From the NCBI GenBank assembly GCA_964567855.1, contig CAZMOE010000001.1, forward strand, positions 137,634-201,633: a stretch of DNA of 64,000 nucleotides, in the 5' to 3' direction. Both the position numbers and the translations under genes were made by a program. Below the pieces are notes generated by a model, which did no database searches, was not told the DNA's origin, and worked only from the letters and a program-made list of their open reading frames with translations. Shown here piece by piece: positions 28,043 to 37,313 of this stretch. Origin of the DNA: Liminaster sp964567855. Lineage in GTDB: Bacteria; Bacteroidota; Bacteroidia; Bacteroidales; UBA3663. Within the stretch, counting starts at the first letter, position 1; the number at the start of each line of letters is the position of its first letter.

Positions 28043-28086
28043 AATGGGGTTATGCCGCAAAACTTCAATTACGACACAACCCCATT
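28043..28086. terminator. Hairpin between convergent zwf and susD
   Basis: AATGGGGTT at 28043-28051 pairs perfectly with AACCCCATT at 28078-28086, with a possible TG/CA extension inside; the loop is about 26 bases. It lies in the 132-base gap between two converging genes and marks the border where base composition changes. Confidence 0.55.
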
Positions 28087-28111
28087 ACTTATTCTATTCG
28101 GGAAATACGGC

Positions 28112-30061
28112 TTAGTAAATTCCGATTTTACCATTCCATTTCAAAAACCAATTATTGGTATTGTTGAGGTCGGCACTTATTGTGGTCGTACCCATACTGC
28201 CATTTCGAGCGTATATCTTTTGAGCAAGATATGACGGGTCACGGCGATATGCCACACGCATGAGATCGTAGAAGCGATAACCTTCAAACGCTGTTTCAAG
28301 CGCCATCTCATCGATAATCATATCCTCTACTGCCAGTATCTGTCGTTCAACAAGGCCTTCTGTCTCACTGTCTTTATGGACATTTAAAGCATAATCGATA
28401 ACATCGCCATTGTCATCCAACACTTCTACGGTATCAATAACAGCTTCTCCGTAAGGCATCTTGTAATAGTCGTTGAATGCAGACTCGCCGCTGCCACGAC
28501 TATGAATACCTATGTGATTATAGTTCGATATTCGATCGTTATATTCAATACCGGGAATGCCTGACCGCCATGAGGCGACAATGTATGTTGACGTCGGAAA
28601 ACCGAATTCTTCAAGGACCGTATTTTGATCGGTCTCGTCCAGGAATGGAACAATACAGTTCTCTATAACAGCATTGTTGACGCCCGAAGCGAGAATATGA
28701 TATGCGTAGCGCGGGAAACCGGCACGGTTCATAGCCTCGGCAAAGCGAAGATAAACCTGAGCGCGGCGGTAAATGTGAATGTTACCATTTTTAGTGTAGG
28801 ACTTACCCATAGCTTGATAGGTGAAATGTTCCCCCTTACCGTTTACCGAATTTTCATTCTGTCCCCATATACATGCCAAGCGGAGGTCTCCATCTAAGTA
28901 GTCAGGAAGGTTCTTCGGTGCGTAGAAGAACTTTTCTGCTTTTGTATCATAATAGCAATATTCTTGCGCAGCAGAAAGTTCTTTCATCGACTCCGACGGA
29001 ACGAGTTCAACTTCCAGATTGTCGCCAGATCTATACTCTGAACAGAAAATGCCACGAAGCTCGCTATAGTTGCCTTCTGAACGAACCGAGTCCATCGGAA
29101 TGATGGTTACCGTCTCACAATTTGGTGCGCCCGACTCGTCCACAAACATATTAAGCCATGAAGTGTAAACCTCTTTCCCATTCCATAAAGAATAGTTATC
29201 CCACCAGGATCCATAGCCAGACATTGGATAAGCAGAACTTACTGTCTTGCCATTACGATTCCTTATGTAAGAATAGTAGCGTTTGGCTGCATTGAGATAA
29301 TCGTCTTTAGAATGGAGAAGAGAACCGCGCCAAAGATAGAGATCGCCGAGAATAAGGTTCAGCTGAACGTAGAACAGACGAGACGGTGTACTCTTTATGT
29401 TGCCATAGGAAGGATAAGTGACGTTATCGTTATCCGCAAGATTCTGAAGACCATCCTCGTTGAGGAAATAGTCGCAGATTTGCCGGATGTCGTACATCGG
29501 GTATGTCTTCTCGCCCCCCTCCTTGGAAAGGATGGGTTCAGTTACGAAAGGTACCTTGCCGTAAATTGTTACAAGCTGGAGATAAGTCCACGCCCGGATA
29601 GCCTTTACAACGGCGTATTCGTTAAGGAAAACGTTCTCGTTACGGTTATTGGTCATTGCCGTATCAACGTTTGCAATGAAATAATTGCAATTGTTAATGA
29701 TGGCATAATATTCACGTGGCGAGTTGTACTTGTTATCATCTCCGACATTAAAAAGGGCAAGGTCGCGCAGATCCTTGGATGTATTGTTGGTGATGTCAAC
29801 AAGGTCGCCGCGTGCTTCACCGAGAAGTACAGTACGGTCGGCAATGGCCTGCATCTTGTTGAGTATCCCTATAACAGAATAGATAGAGTCTCGCGCGGTT
29901 GAAAGATGATTTTCGCCGGCATCGATGACCATGTTGGAATCTACATCAAGGAAATCCTCGCAGGACGTGGTGACCAGTAATGCTGCTGAAGTAACCGACA
30001 TGAGAAGAATCAGCGAACGGCCACGATTTATAATTTTCTTGATTATATTGAATTTATCCAT
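28112..30061 (-). CDS. SusD/RagB-family surface glycan-binding lipoprotein (second pair)
   Basis: A 649-residue partner lipoprotein of the SusC transporter immediately upstream. It has a signal peptide with lipobox-like VTTSC followed by EDFLD, the usual SusD start after the acylated Cys, TPR-like helices (VVKAIRAWTYLQLVTIYGKVPFV), and the closing ETAFEGYRFYDLMR motif of the family. SusD proteins cap SusC and help load oligosaccharides at the cell surface. The gap to the upstream susC is 40 bases and filled with CAATTAT heptamers. It is the last gene of the seven-gene operon. Confidence 0.93.
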   Translation of the reverse strand: MDKFNIIKKIINRGRSLILLMSVTSAALLVTTSCEDFLDVDSNMVIDAGENHLSTARDSIYSVIGILNKMQAIADRTVLLGEARGDLVDITNNTSKDLRDLALFNVGDDNKYNSPREYYAIINNCNYFIANVDTAMTNNRNENVFLNEYAVVKAIRAWTYLQLVTIYGKVPFVTEPILSKEGGEKTYPMYDIRQICDYFLNEDGLQNLADNDNVTYPSYGNIKSTPSRLFYVQLNLILGDLYLWRGSLLHSKDDYLNAAKRYYSYIRNRNGKTVSSAYPMSGYGSWWDNYSLWNGKEVYTSWLNMFVDESGAPNCETVTIIPMDSVRSEGNYSELRGIFCSEYRSGDNLEVELVPSESMKELSAAQEYCYYDTKAEKFFYAPKNLPDYLDGDLRLACIWGQNENSVNGKGEHFTYQAMGKSYTKNGNIHIYRRAQVYLRFAEAMNRAGFPRYAYHILASGVNNAVIENCIVPFLDETDQNTVLEEFGFPTSTYIVASWRSGIPGIEYNDRISNYNHIGIHSRGSGESAFNDYYKMPYGEAVIDTVEVLDDNGDVIDYALNVHKDSETEGLVERQILAVEDMIIDEMALETAFEGYRFYDLMRVAYRRDPSYLAQKIYARNGSMGTTTISADLNNTNNWFLKWNGKIGIY

Positions 30062-30071
30062 AATTAATTTT

Positions 30072-30105
30072 CAATTATCAATTGTCAATTATTATTTTCA
30101 ATTAT
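30072..30105. repeat. Short CAATTRT heptamer repeat
   Basis: Three head-to-tail heptamers CAATTAT, CAATTGT, CAATTAT occupy 30072-30092, and a fourth CAATTAT lies at 30099-30105, overlapping the susC stop codon. The unit is too short for CRISPR. Similar ATTGA-type strings are frequent in Bacteroidota intergenic DNA. Confidence 0.6.
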
Positions 30106-33100
30106 AGCTTGATCTTTATACCGCCAACAATGCTGCGGCTTGACCCGAGACATCCGTAGTCGATTCCCTGTCCGATGACTGAGGCACCTGAAGAGAACTC
30201 CGGATCTGTACCGAGATACTTGGTTACGGTGAAGAGATTGTTTCCTTGGATCCAGAACTCAAGTCCTTGAAGGAACGATGTCTTGAGAGGAAGATCGTAA
30301 CTGAGGGTTACCGACTTCAACTTGATATACGACGCATCTTCTATCCAACGGTCAGAGAAGCGAGAGTTACCCATCTCATCCTGGAAAGACAGTTTTGGAA
30401 CAGACGTCTCCTGACCTTCCATTTGCCAACGTTGTGTAAGGGCCGTTGTCTGATTCAAGAAACGGCATCCTCCTTCAAGCTGAGAGCGCATATAGTTGAA
30501 CGCATCATTGCCAAGACAATAATTGAAATTGACATCAAGGCGGATGCGCTTCCAAGTAAGAGAAGTGAAGATGTTTCCATAAAAGTCAGGATTGGGATTA
30601 CCTATTACAACCTGGTCTTTCTCATTAATCTCATTATCACCGTTGACATCATCAAAAATCATGTCGCCGGCTCCGAAATAGTGTTTGTCAACACCATTCT
30701 GGTCCATGATATAGAGACCTTTCTGCTGGGCCTGCTCTGTTGTTGAAAATACGCCTTTTGTACGATAGCCATAGAAGAGATTGGCTGCTTCTCCCTCCTT
30801 GGTAAGGATCGTTGCGTCACCCACCTCTGTAGTGAAAGATGTCTTTCCTTCACTAAGACCGAGAGATTGGATCTTGTTCTTGTAATGACCTACGCTTACA
30901 CCGATTTCCCAAGACCAGTCCTTTGATGCTATAGGTTTGCCAACGAGGGTAGCGTCGTAGCCGGTGTTCTCCATCTTGCCAGAGTTCGCCCAGTTCGTCT
31001 CAATACCGGTCAAGAAACTAAGTGACTGGAGTGTCAGAAGATCTGATGTGGTGGAAGTAAAGTAGTTAAAACCTGCGCTAAGCCTATTGTTAAAGAACTT
31101 ACCTTGAATACCGCCGTTGGCACGAGCAGTAGTCTCCCACTTGATATTCGTATTGCCGACTCCGGATATTGAAATTCCTGCAATAGAATTAAGATAAAGA
31201 GATGAGCCGAAGAAACTTCTTGCAGCATAAACGTCTATGTTGTCGTTGCCGCTAATATCATAACCGGCTGTGATGAGAAGGTGGTTCACGTAGTCGCTCT
31301 TCGGGAACCAAGATTCATTTGTGAGCACCCACGATGCCTGCAATGAAGGGAATACGCCCCACTTGACGCCGAAGAGTTTCATACCGCCATCGGCTTCCTT
31401 GCCAAAGCGTGAAGATGCCGATGTGGTAAGATTGAGCTGCGCATAGTAACGCTCGCGATAACCATAGTTCGCCTGAAGATACATATCGATGTTTTTCCAT
31501 GACTCGTCGACACCGAATGCCTTTGGATTGGCAAGCGAAGCGCTCATGAACGGAGTCTTGTCACTACCAGTGTTGTAGCCCAACTGCTGGCTGCGAGTGA
31601 AAGACTCAATGTTCATGCGGAAGCCTCCAAACAAGCTGACAGAATGAGCACTGAAACGATTGTTCCATGAGAGCCGTGTGTCGCTGTGAATAGAGTTTTG
31701 CTTTGAGGCAAGCGACTCAACCTGATTCTCACGAAAATCTGATACTGATGACACATAATAGCTTGGCACACCGTTTACAGGAATGTAATACTTGTTGTTT
31801 GTATTTACAAGTGTGTAGCTGAAGAGTGAAGAAAGAGACAGATTATTACTGAAATCCCATTTTGGAGTCACCGCCAGATTAAGCATAGAGTTCTCAAAAC
31901 GATTCTTGTTCTCGGCCTCAGCATACTCATTAAGAGCGTATGGATTAGCTAAACGATAGTTGTAATTATCGTAAAAATAAAGTGCCTCATCAAGATACGA
32001 TTCGTCTGTTATGTCAAGGAACGAGTCCGAGAGTTTTCCGTTACCATAAGAATATGGACTCATAAACGGGGCCTTTGCGTAGGCAAGGAATGATGGTGCC
32101 GTAGGAGTGCCTTCGTCATAGCCTTTCGGGGCAGCATCGTCACGGATATCTCGTGTAAGATCAGAGAAAGATGCATCGAAGCGGAAAGAGAACTGACTGC
32201 TCAAATGTATATCCGTGTTGAAGCGGATATTCAAACGATTCATATCATTATAGCGGAGAGTGCTGTTTGCTATGGTATAGCCTACAGAGAGATTATATTG
32301 TGCGATGTCGTCACCACCCTCAATCTTTACACCATAATCCTGGGTTGTTGCAGTACGATATACTCCGTCTTTCCAATCAGTATTGTTGTGGTACTGGTTG
32401 TAATAATAGTAGTTAGGGTCAGCGTTCAAAAATTTGAAGTTGGTAATCTTAGTACCTGTAGTCTTCAACATTTCTGAAGCATAACCGCGATACTGTTCAG
32501 CATCCATCATATCGTAGAACTTAGGCAACATGGTAACACCACCCGAAACGCTGGCCGTGATACGCGTTGCCATTGACTTGGAGCGTTGTGTATTGATGAT
32601 GATAACACCATTCGCACCACGTGCGCCGTAAAAGGCTGTGCCGTTTCGCATCACAGTAATGTCCTCGATATCCGCCGGATTGATGTTTGACATAATGTCA
32701 TTGACAAAACCGTCATGGAGAAGTTCTCTGCCATACTGCTGTTCAAGAATAACACCGTCAACAACCACAAGGGGTTGAGCATTCACATTCAGAGAATTCA
32801 GTCCCTGTATGAACGTTGTAACACCGACGCCAGGCGTTCCGCTGTTCAGCTTCGTATAGGCGTATGCCCCCAACTTGTTCTCTACTTCCTCCTTAATATT
32901 TATAGCATTGCTATACTTGAGGTTGTTTGCCGTCCTATCTGAGAGTACATTTACGTCTTTCTCATAATCAATGGCGAAGTTGTCAGCATACAATTTTGCC
33001 GTCTTCTGATCCTCTCCATTGGCCAGTCCCAGCATAATAGGATTAAAGTCTGGATACGTGACATAAATGGCAGAAGCGAATGTCGGCACATTTACGGTGT

Positions 33101-33350
33101 ATTCACCGTTGTCATCAGTCAAAACACTATAGCCATCCATGCCGTAAGTTGACACCAAAGCTCCAGATAACGGAGTCCCCGTTGAAGCGTTCACGACCTT
33201 ACCTTTAACGACCCGTGTTTTATAGTCCTTTTTCTTTACCTCACGCTTAACAGTCTTAACTTCCTGTTCATCGTCCAGGGTGTCCTGCGCATGCACAAAG
33301 GTAGGGCATGCCATAAGCAGTGTCAGTCCGAATAAAATATATTGTTTCAT
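30102..33350 (-). CDS. SusC/RagA-family TonB-dependent outer-membrane transporter (second pair)
   Basis: A 1,082-residue energy-coupled importer of oligosaccharides. It has a signal peptide (ending THVHAQ-like, FVHAQ), a CarboxypepD-like N-terminal domain (VVKGKVVNASTGTPLSGALVS), a plug with PLVVVDGVILE and ITVMRNGTAFYGARGANGVI, then the beta-barrel, ending in GGIKIKL. It lies 38 bases after a FAS1 gene and 40 before its SusD. The plug TonB region is less canonical than in the other SusC of the window. Ligand specificity cannot be read from sequence; the neighbours suggest an arabinose-rich glycan. Confidence 0.94.
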   Translation of the reverse strand: MKQYILFGLTLLMACPTFVHAQDTLDDEQEVKTVKREVKKKDYKTRVVKGKVVNASTGTPLSGALVSTYGMDGYSVLTDDNGEYTVNVPTFASAIYVTYPDFNPIMLGLANGEDQKTAKLYADNFAIDYEKDVNVLSDRTANNLKYSNAINIKEEVENKLGAYAYTKLNSGTPGVGVTTFIQGLNSLNVNAQPLVVVDGVILEQQYGRELLHDGFVNDIMSNINPADIEDITVMRNGTAFYGARGANGVIIINTQRSKSMATRITASVSGGVTMLPKFYDMMDAEQYRGYASEMLKTTGTKITNFKFLNADPNYYYYNQYHNNTDWKDGVYRTATTQDYGVKIEGGDDIAQYNLSVGYTIANSTLRYNDMNRLNIRFNTDIHLSSQFSFRFDASFSDLTRDIRDDAAPKGYDEGTPTAPSFLAYAKAPFMSPYSYGNGKLSDSFLDITDESYLDEALYFYDNYNYRLANPYALNEYAEAENKNRFENSMLNLAVTPKWDFSNNLSLSSLFSYTLVNTNNKYYIPVNGVPSYYVSSVSDFRENQVESLASKQNSIHSDTRLSWNNRFSAHSVSLFGGFRMNIESFTRSQQLGYNTGSDKTPFMSASLANPKAFGVDESWKNIDMYLQANYGYRERYYAQLNLTTSASSRFGKEADGGMKLFGVKWGVFPSLQASWVLTNESWFPKSDYVNHLLITAGYDISGNDNIDVYAARSFFGSSLYLNSIAGISISGVGNTNIKWETTARANGGIQGKFFNNRLSAGFNYFTSTTSDLLTLQSLSFLTGIETNWANSGKMENTGYDATLVGKPIASKDWSWEIGVSVGHYKNKIQSLGLSEGKTSFTTEVGDATILTKEGEAANLFYGYRTKGVFSTTEQAQQKGLYIMDQNGVDKHYFGAGDMIFDDVNGDNEINEKDQVVIGNPNPDFYGNIFTSLTWKRIRLDVNFNYCLGNDAFNYMRSQLEGGCRFLNQTTALTQRWQMEGQETSVPKLSFQDEMGNSRFSDRWIEDASYIKLKSVTLSYDLPLKTSFLQGLEFWIQGNNLFTVTKYLGTDPEFSSGASVIGQGIDYGCLGSSRSIVGGIKIKL

Positions 33351-33388
33351 TGCTATTTACTTATTAACTTATGAATAGCTGTCAATTA

Positions 33389-35173
33389 TTATTCTTCATC
33401 ATGCGGTTTCAGCACTATGCAGTCAAGGCGTAAAGTGCGGTTGGCCGTTTTCTCATACGCCGAACTGGTCACATAACTCTGGAAAAGAAGTTTTACCTGT
33501 GGCTCGCTGGTGTTATCAGAACATGTGGGGAAGACTACAGTACCGACAAGGATAGAGTCTACCTTTGTAGGATCATTCTGAAGATTCTGGCCGTAAACAC
33601 TACTCTTTGAATAGTTGGATGTAGGTTCATTCTTGCCGTCAAGTACCGGATACTGCAGTTTATTATCCTTAATATTAATGTAATAAGGCTCACCATTCTC
33701 ATTGTGGCACTGAAGTGCGCAACGGAACGTGATTGGCAATTTCTGAATGTCTGTTGCATTGATATTGCCAGCCTCAGCAGGCGCAATCACTACATAAACA
33801 TCGTATGGCACATTGGAAAGCACGTTGCGTACATCGAAAAGAGCCTTAGAGAAATTTAAAACGCCGCTTGGGGTAATCTCAATATAAGAATTTCCTGAAA
33901 CCTTGTCGTAATATGGATTATCAGAGGAAACCTTTACAACCTTACCAAAGTTGGTGTCACCGCTCCTGTTATTGCTGGAATAAATATTGAGCGTATCCAA
34001 AGTGGTTGAATTTTCAGCCTCCATCACAATCTCACGCAGGAACGTACTCTTCTCAGGAATGTTCCATGTGGTTGCCTTGAACAACTTACCATTGCTGCAC
34101 TCCATCTCTTCGCAGTTATTCAACACGCCATTTTCTCCGAATGGATCATAATACAGATAGTATTTCTTATTATACGAACCGTATACGGCTTTGCGTCTAT
34201 CATATGGAATAGCGTTTGTTGACATCAAAGAGTCTGTCTCGGAAGCTGTTGCATTCTGGAAAATCTTCTCATTGCTTGTTTTACTGAAGACTGTACCTTT
34301 AAGGATTGCTTGGCGCGGGAAATGATACTCGAACGAGTCACGTTCGGCAACCTTTTTGTCATATACATAATATTTAGAATACTTCGTTACCAGATCGGCC
34401 CATAACTGATTGTCAGGCACCACCATCCAGTAGCAAGAGTCCTCACTAAAAATAATTGAATTAAGATATTCTTTATCTCTAAGAAGCTGATTCTCGACAT
34501 ATATCACAGAGTCGAGATAATGCGTCTTACCATCGATAATTTCTCCAGGAACAGAACTTGCCGAATTCAGTTTCTCTTGATTAAACATGGAGATGTAGGT
34601 CCAAACACTGTCAATACCATCGACCTTGTCAAATGCCTCATAGACATTGGGATGATAATCTGCGATACTATCAATAATGTAGAGGATGCCGTTGGCAGTA
34701 ATATTATTCTTGGAAAGGAAATTGCGACCAGCGAACGCGTCTTTTGTAAAGCTCAAATTCTTACCACTCATCATGCAAATGACAGTGTCCGGCATCGCAG
34801 TGGAAACAGAATAGTTGTAGAGTGAGATATGATTCCGGATGAACTCCCGAACAACACGGTTATCCTTCTCTTTTACTCCATTGGCGTTCTCAAAGTTATA
34901 CAGCTGAATGAGTGAGTCGCGCTTATCGTCGGTGAGCATTGTGTTGGTAGGTGCGAAAACCGTGAACACCTGGCTTCCACCGAGTGACGCGTCATAATTT
35001 GCAGCCTGAAGCACTTGCATGAAGTTAGACAGCGACTCTTCATTGCTGATAGCCTGCCACAAAGAACCTTCACCATGCTGAGCTACAGAATAGTGCTCGT
35101 CCCATTGATCGGTACACGATGCGGTGACACCGATAAATAGAGAAACTGCTAATATGGCTTTATTTATTTTCAT
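33389..35173 (-). CDS. Fasciclin (FAS1) domain lipoprotein C
   Basis: A 594-residue lipoprotein (signal ending GVTASC at about residue 20). The first FAS1 domain runs about 36-165, with LSNFMQVLQAANYD, VFTVFAPTNTML and NGILYIIDSI marks; a second, weaker FAS1-like half runs about 170-340 (YWMVVPDNQLW). A C-terminal beta domain follows, ending RLDCIVLKPHDEE, which resembles the end of the neighbouring FAS1 protein. FAS1 modules usually mediate adhesion or binding; their role in SusC/SusD operons is not established. No catalytic residues are seen. Spacing to both neighbours (35 and 38 bases) says same operon. Confidence 0.85.
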   Translation of the reverse strand: MKINKAILAVSLFIGVTASCTDQWDEHYSVAQHGEGSLWQAISNEESLSNFMQVLQAANYDASLGGSQVFTVFAPTNTMLTDDKRDSLIQLYNFENANGVKEKDNRVVREFIRNHISLYNYSVSTAMPDTVICMMSGKNLSFTKDAFAGRNFLSKNNITANGILYIIDSIADYHPNVYEAFDKVDGIDSVWTYISMFNQEKLNSASSVPGEIIDGKTHYLDSVIYVENQLLRDKEYLNSIIFSEDSCYWMVVPDNQLWADLVTKYSKYYVYDKKVAERDSFEYHFPRQAILKGTVFSKTSNEKIFQNATASETDSLMSTNAIPYDRRKAVYGSYNKKYYLYYDPFGENGVLNNCEEMECSNGKLFKATTWNIPEKSTFLREIVMEAENSTTLDTLNIYSSNNRSGDTNFGKVVKVSSDNPYYDKVSGNSYIEITPSGVLNFSKALFDVRNVLSNVPYDVYVVIAPAEAGNINATDIQKLPITFRCALQCHNENGEPYYINIKDNKLQYPVLDGKNEPTSNYSKSSVYGQNLQNDPTKVDSILVGTVVFPTCSDNTSEPQVKLLFQSYVTSSAYEKTANRTLRLDCIVLKPHDEE

Positions 35174-35208
35174 ATTGTTTATTGACTAATCATTATACAT
35201 TATTTTAA

Positions 35209-37278
35209 TTAGAGGTCGTCCTCCGATTGACCATCTTCACCACCTACACCATACACACTTTTTGGCACAAGCTCAATATAGTCGAGCATCGCCTCTTTAT
35301 TGCTGGCGTTCTTTTGCGAAACGTTTTTGATGCGAAGTGTATGTACCTTGTTTAAGTCATCCTTGGTCACTGTGACATTGCAAAGCACCTTGCGCACGGT
35401 AGAAGACTGCTGTGCAAACTTCTCACCGATGGAAGGATCATTGTCTGTAGCATGGAAAACGGAATAAGGACCACGATAATAACCTTTGTTCTTCAGAATC
35501 TTGAAGTCTGTCTGTCGCGCCTCATCATCATCTCGTATAGAAGAGTAAGACGGGAAAGAAGAGCTGCCATAGATTTCTGCCGAATTGATGAGCAGGTCCA
35601 TATTCAAAGGAATACCTGTCACCTTGCCGTCGAAGTAAATCTGCACAGCACCACGAGGAGCTGTTGTCATAGGTGCGAAACCAAGACGCAACTGCCACTC
35701 TCCTTCGAACGGGAACGGAGGGAGATTGAATGTGATATCGAAGACACCATTAGCCACCATCTCGTCACCATGCATAGAGTAGAAGTTCAATCGAGGACGA
35801 CGATAAACGAACTTAGCGTCAGTACCGGCAATGACAACCCCCTTAAGATAACCGTTAGGGAAATAATAGTTGTAGCCAATGTCGTCATCTGTAAGGTTCT
35901 TACGAGAGTAATCGTTCCATTTACCGTTCATTCGCAGATTGTTTGTTGCAATCTCCGGGAACAGTGTAGAGAAGTCCATACGGATACGACAGTTGTCAAC
36001 GACATCCCGTGTGATATTGTCAAACTTGAGAATATCGCTGACATAGAAATAAATTCCGTTTATAGCGTCAACAGTCTCATCCGGATTGAAAACATTCACA
36101 CCCTGCTCATAATAATTTTCGCCATCATATCGACGATTTACATAGTAACCGTTCATTATATCGGCCGGTCCTACCCACTTGAGATTAATAAGGTGTTCGG
36201 CCTTAATCATTGTGCCTGGGAGCATCGTTGTGTACCAGTCTGTTGTATTCGCATAATCAGGATCAACTCCAAGATCTTCTCGAACAGTGAGATAGTTCAG
36301 ACCTTGAACGTTGCGGTCGAGAATGTGATACGCCATAAAGCGATACAGCGGATTAACCGGATCGTCGAGATGATCGATACTATGACCTTCACTGTTTACA
36401 TCCTGGGGATACATGGCATCATAGATGCTGCATGCCAGATTGTATAGGTCCTCAATGTCTGTCACATTATATTTCTGTCTCAACGTCTCGTCAGGTACAA
36501 CGAACAATGTGAAACCGTAGTTCTTTGTCTTTGGAACAATGGCCCATTCCGCACCTTCAGCTCCAGTGTCGTAGCTGTAATACTCCCTGTAATTGTCCGG
36601 AGAGTAAGACTTGTCGAGAAGCATGGTGTCGAGAAGCATCTCGAAACCGGTACGCTTCAAGGCCTCATAAAAGAGACTTGCCTTTTCATCGTTCTTGACG
36701 TGATTTGCAATAGACTTTACCGAGTTAGGGATTACAGCATTTATTCTCTGGACGATACCATTCTCTACAGAGTCGTCCTGATGGACGAAGTAGATCTGAG
36801 CATCCTTGTTCAGGACAATGACTGTATTGCCATTCTCGTCAGTCCCATGCGAAACACTGATGTTACGCCTCATCATATTCAGAGTGGAGAGGATACCATT
36901 ATCGAAACGCCACATGTCGAATGTGGAATATATAGAGTTCACGAGGTGCGTACGCGCCAACGTGTCACATTCCGCATCAGACAAGTCGTCCAATGAATGT
37001 GCCCCGATAGATTCGAGATAGTTATCAATGGCCTTATTGCTTGGAGCAAAACATGTATATTTACCATACACGGAAAGCTGGTCCATAAGTCCCGCACGTT
37101 CCACAATCGCTGCAAACTGGCTCAAATCTCTGTTATTCCGAAGATATTGGCTCATCATTTGCCCTGTGAAAGTGTAATAGTTCTCTGCGTCGGGATCGTC
37201 GGAACACGACGGCAGGGAAATTGTGATCAGGGAAGTGAGCCCGACGAAAAACAATATGTTGAATATAAACTTCTTCAT
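35209..37278 (-). CDS. Fasciclin (FAS1) domain lipoprotein B
   Basis: A 689-residue lipoprotein with a signal ending LPSC (about residue 25). The N-terminal FAS1 domain (about 40-200) has DLSQFAAIVERAGLMDQL and YTCFAPSNKAID. A second FAS1-like region follows (about 205-430), with FTLFVVPDETLR and GIYFYVSDIL. The C-terminal domain (about 500-680) has EWQLRLGFAPMTTAPRGAV, YFDGKVTGIPLNM and the end MLDYIELVPK, a pattern that recurs in FAS1 proteins of SusCD loci and is probably a binding domain. It follows susD after 35 bases. Confidence 0.85.
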   Translation of the reverse strand: MKKFIFNILFFVGLTSLITISLPSCSDDPDAENYYTFTGQMMSQYLRNNRDLSQFAAIVERAGLMDQLSVYGKYTCFAPSNKAIDNYLESIGAHSLDDLSDAECDTLARTHLVNSIYSTFDMWRFDNGILSTLNMMRRNISVSHGTDENGNTVIVLNKDAQIYFVHQDDSVENGIVQRINAVIPNSVKSIANHVKNDEKASLFYEALKRTGFEMLLDTMLLDKSYSPDNYREYYSYDTGAEGAEWAIVPKTKNYGFTLFVVPDETLRQKYNVTDIEDLYNLACSIYDAMYPQDVNSEGHSIDHLDDPVNPLYRFMAYHILDRNVQGLNYLTVREDLGVDPDYANTTDWYTTMLPGTMIKAEHLINLKWVGPADIMNGYYVNRRYDGENYYEQGVNVFNPDETVDAINGIYFYVSDILKFDNITRDVVDNCRIRMDFSTLFPEIATNNLRMNGKWNDYSRKNLTDDDIGYNYYFPNGYLKGVVIAGTDAKFVYRRPRLNFYSMHGDEMVANGVFDITFNLPPFPFEGEWQLRLGFAPMTTAPRGAVQIYFDGKVTGIPLNMDLLINSAEIYGSSSFPSYSSIRDDDEARQTDFKILKNKGYYRGPYSVFHATDNDPSIGEKFAQQSSTVRKVLCNVTVTKDDLNKVHTLRIKNVSQKNASNKEAMLDYIELVPKSVYGVGGEDGQSEDDL

Positions 37279-37313
37279 TGTGTTATTCTTATTAAGAGTT
37301 TACAACTATATTA

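Noticed and set aside
28028..28234. 68-residue plus-strand open frame over the zwf/susD gap
   Set aside because: It runs through a terminator-like hairpin and into the susD coding region on the other strand.
30072..30105. CRISPR-like array of short repeats
   Set aside because: Repeats are 7 bases long and contiguous, without spacers; they cannot be CRISPR.
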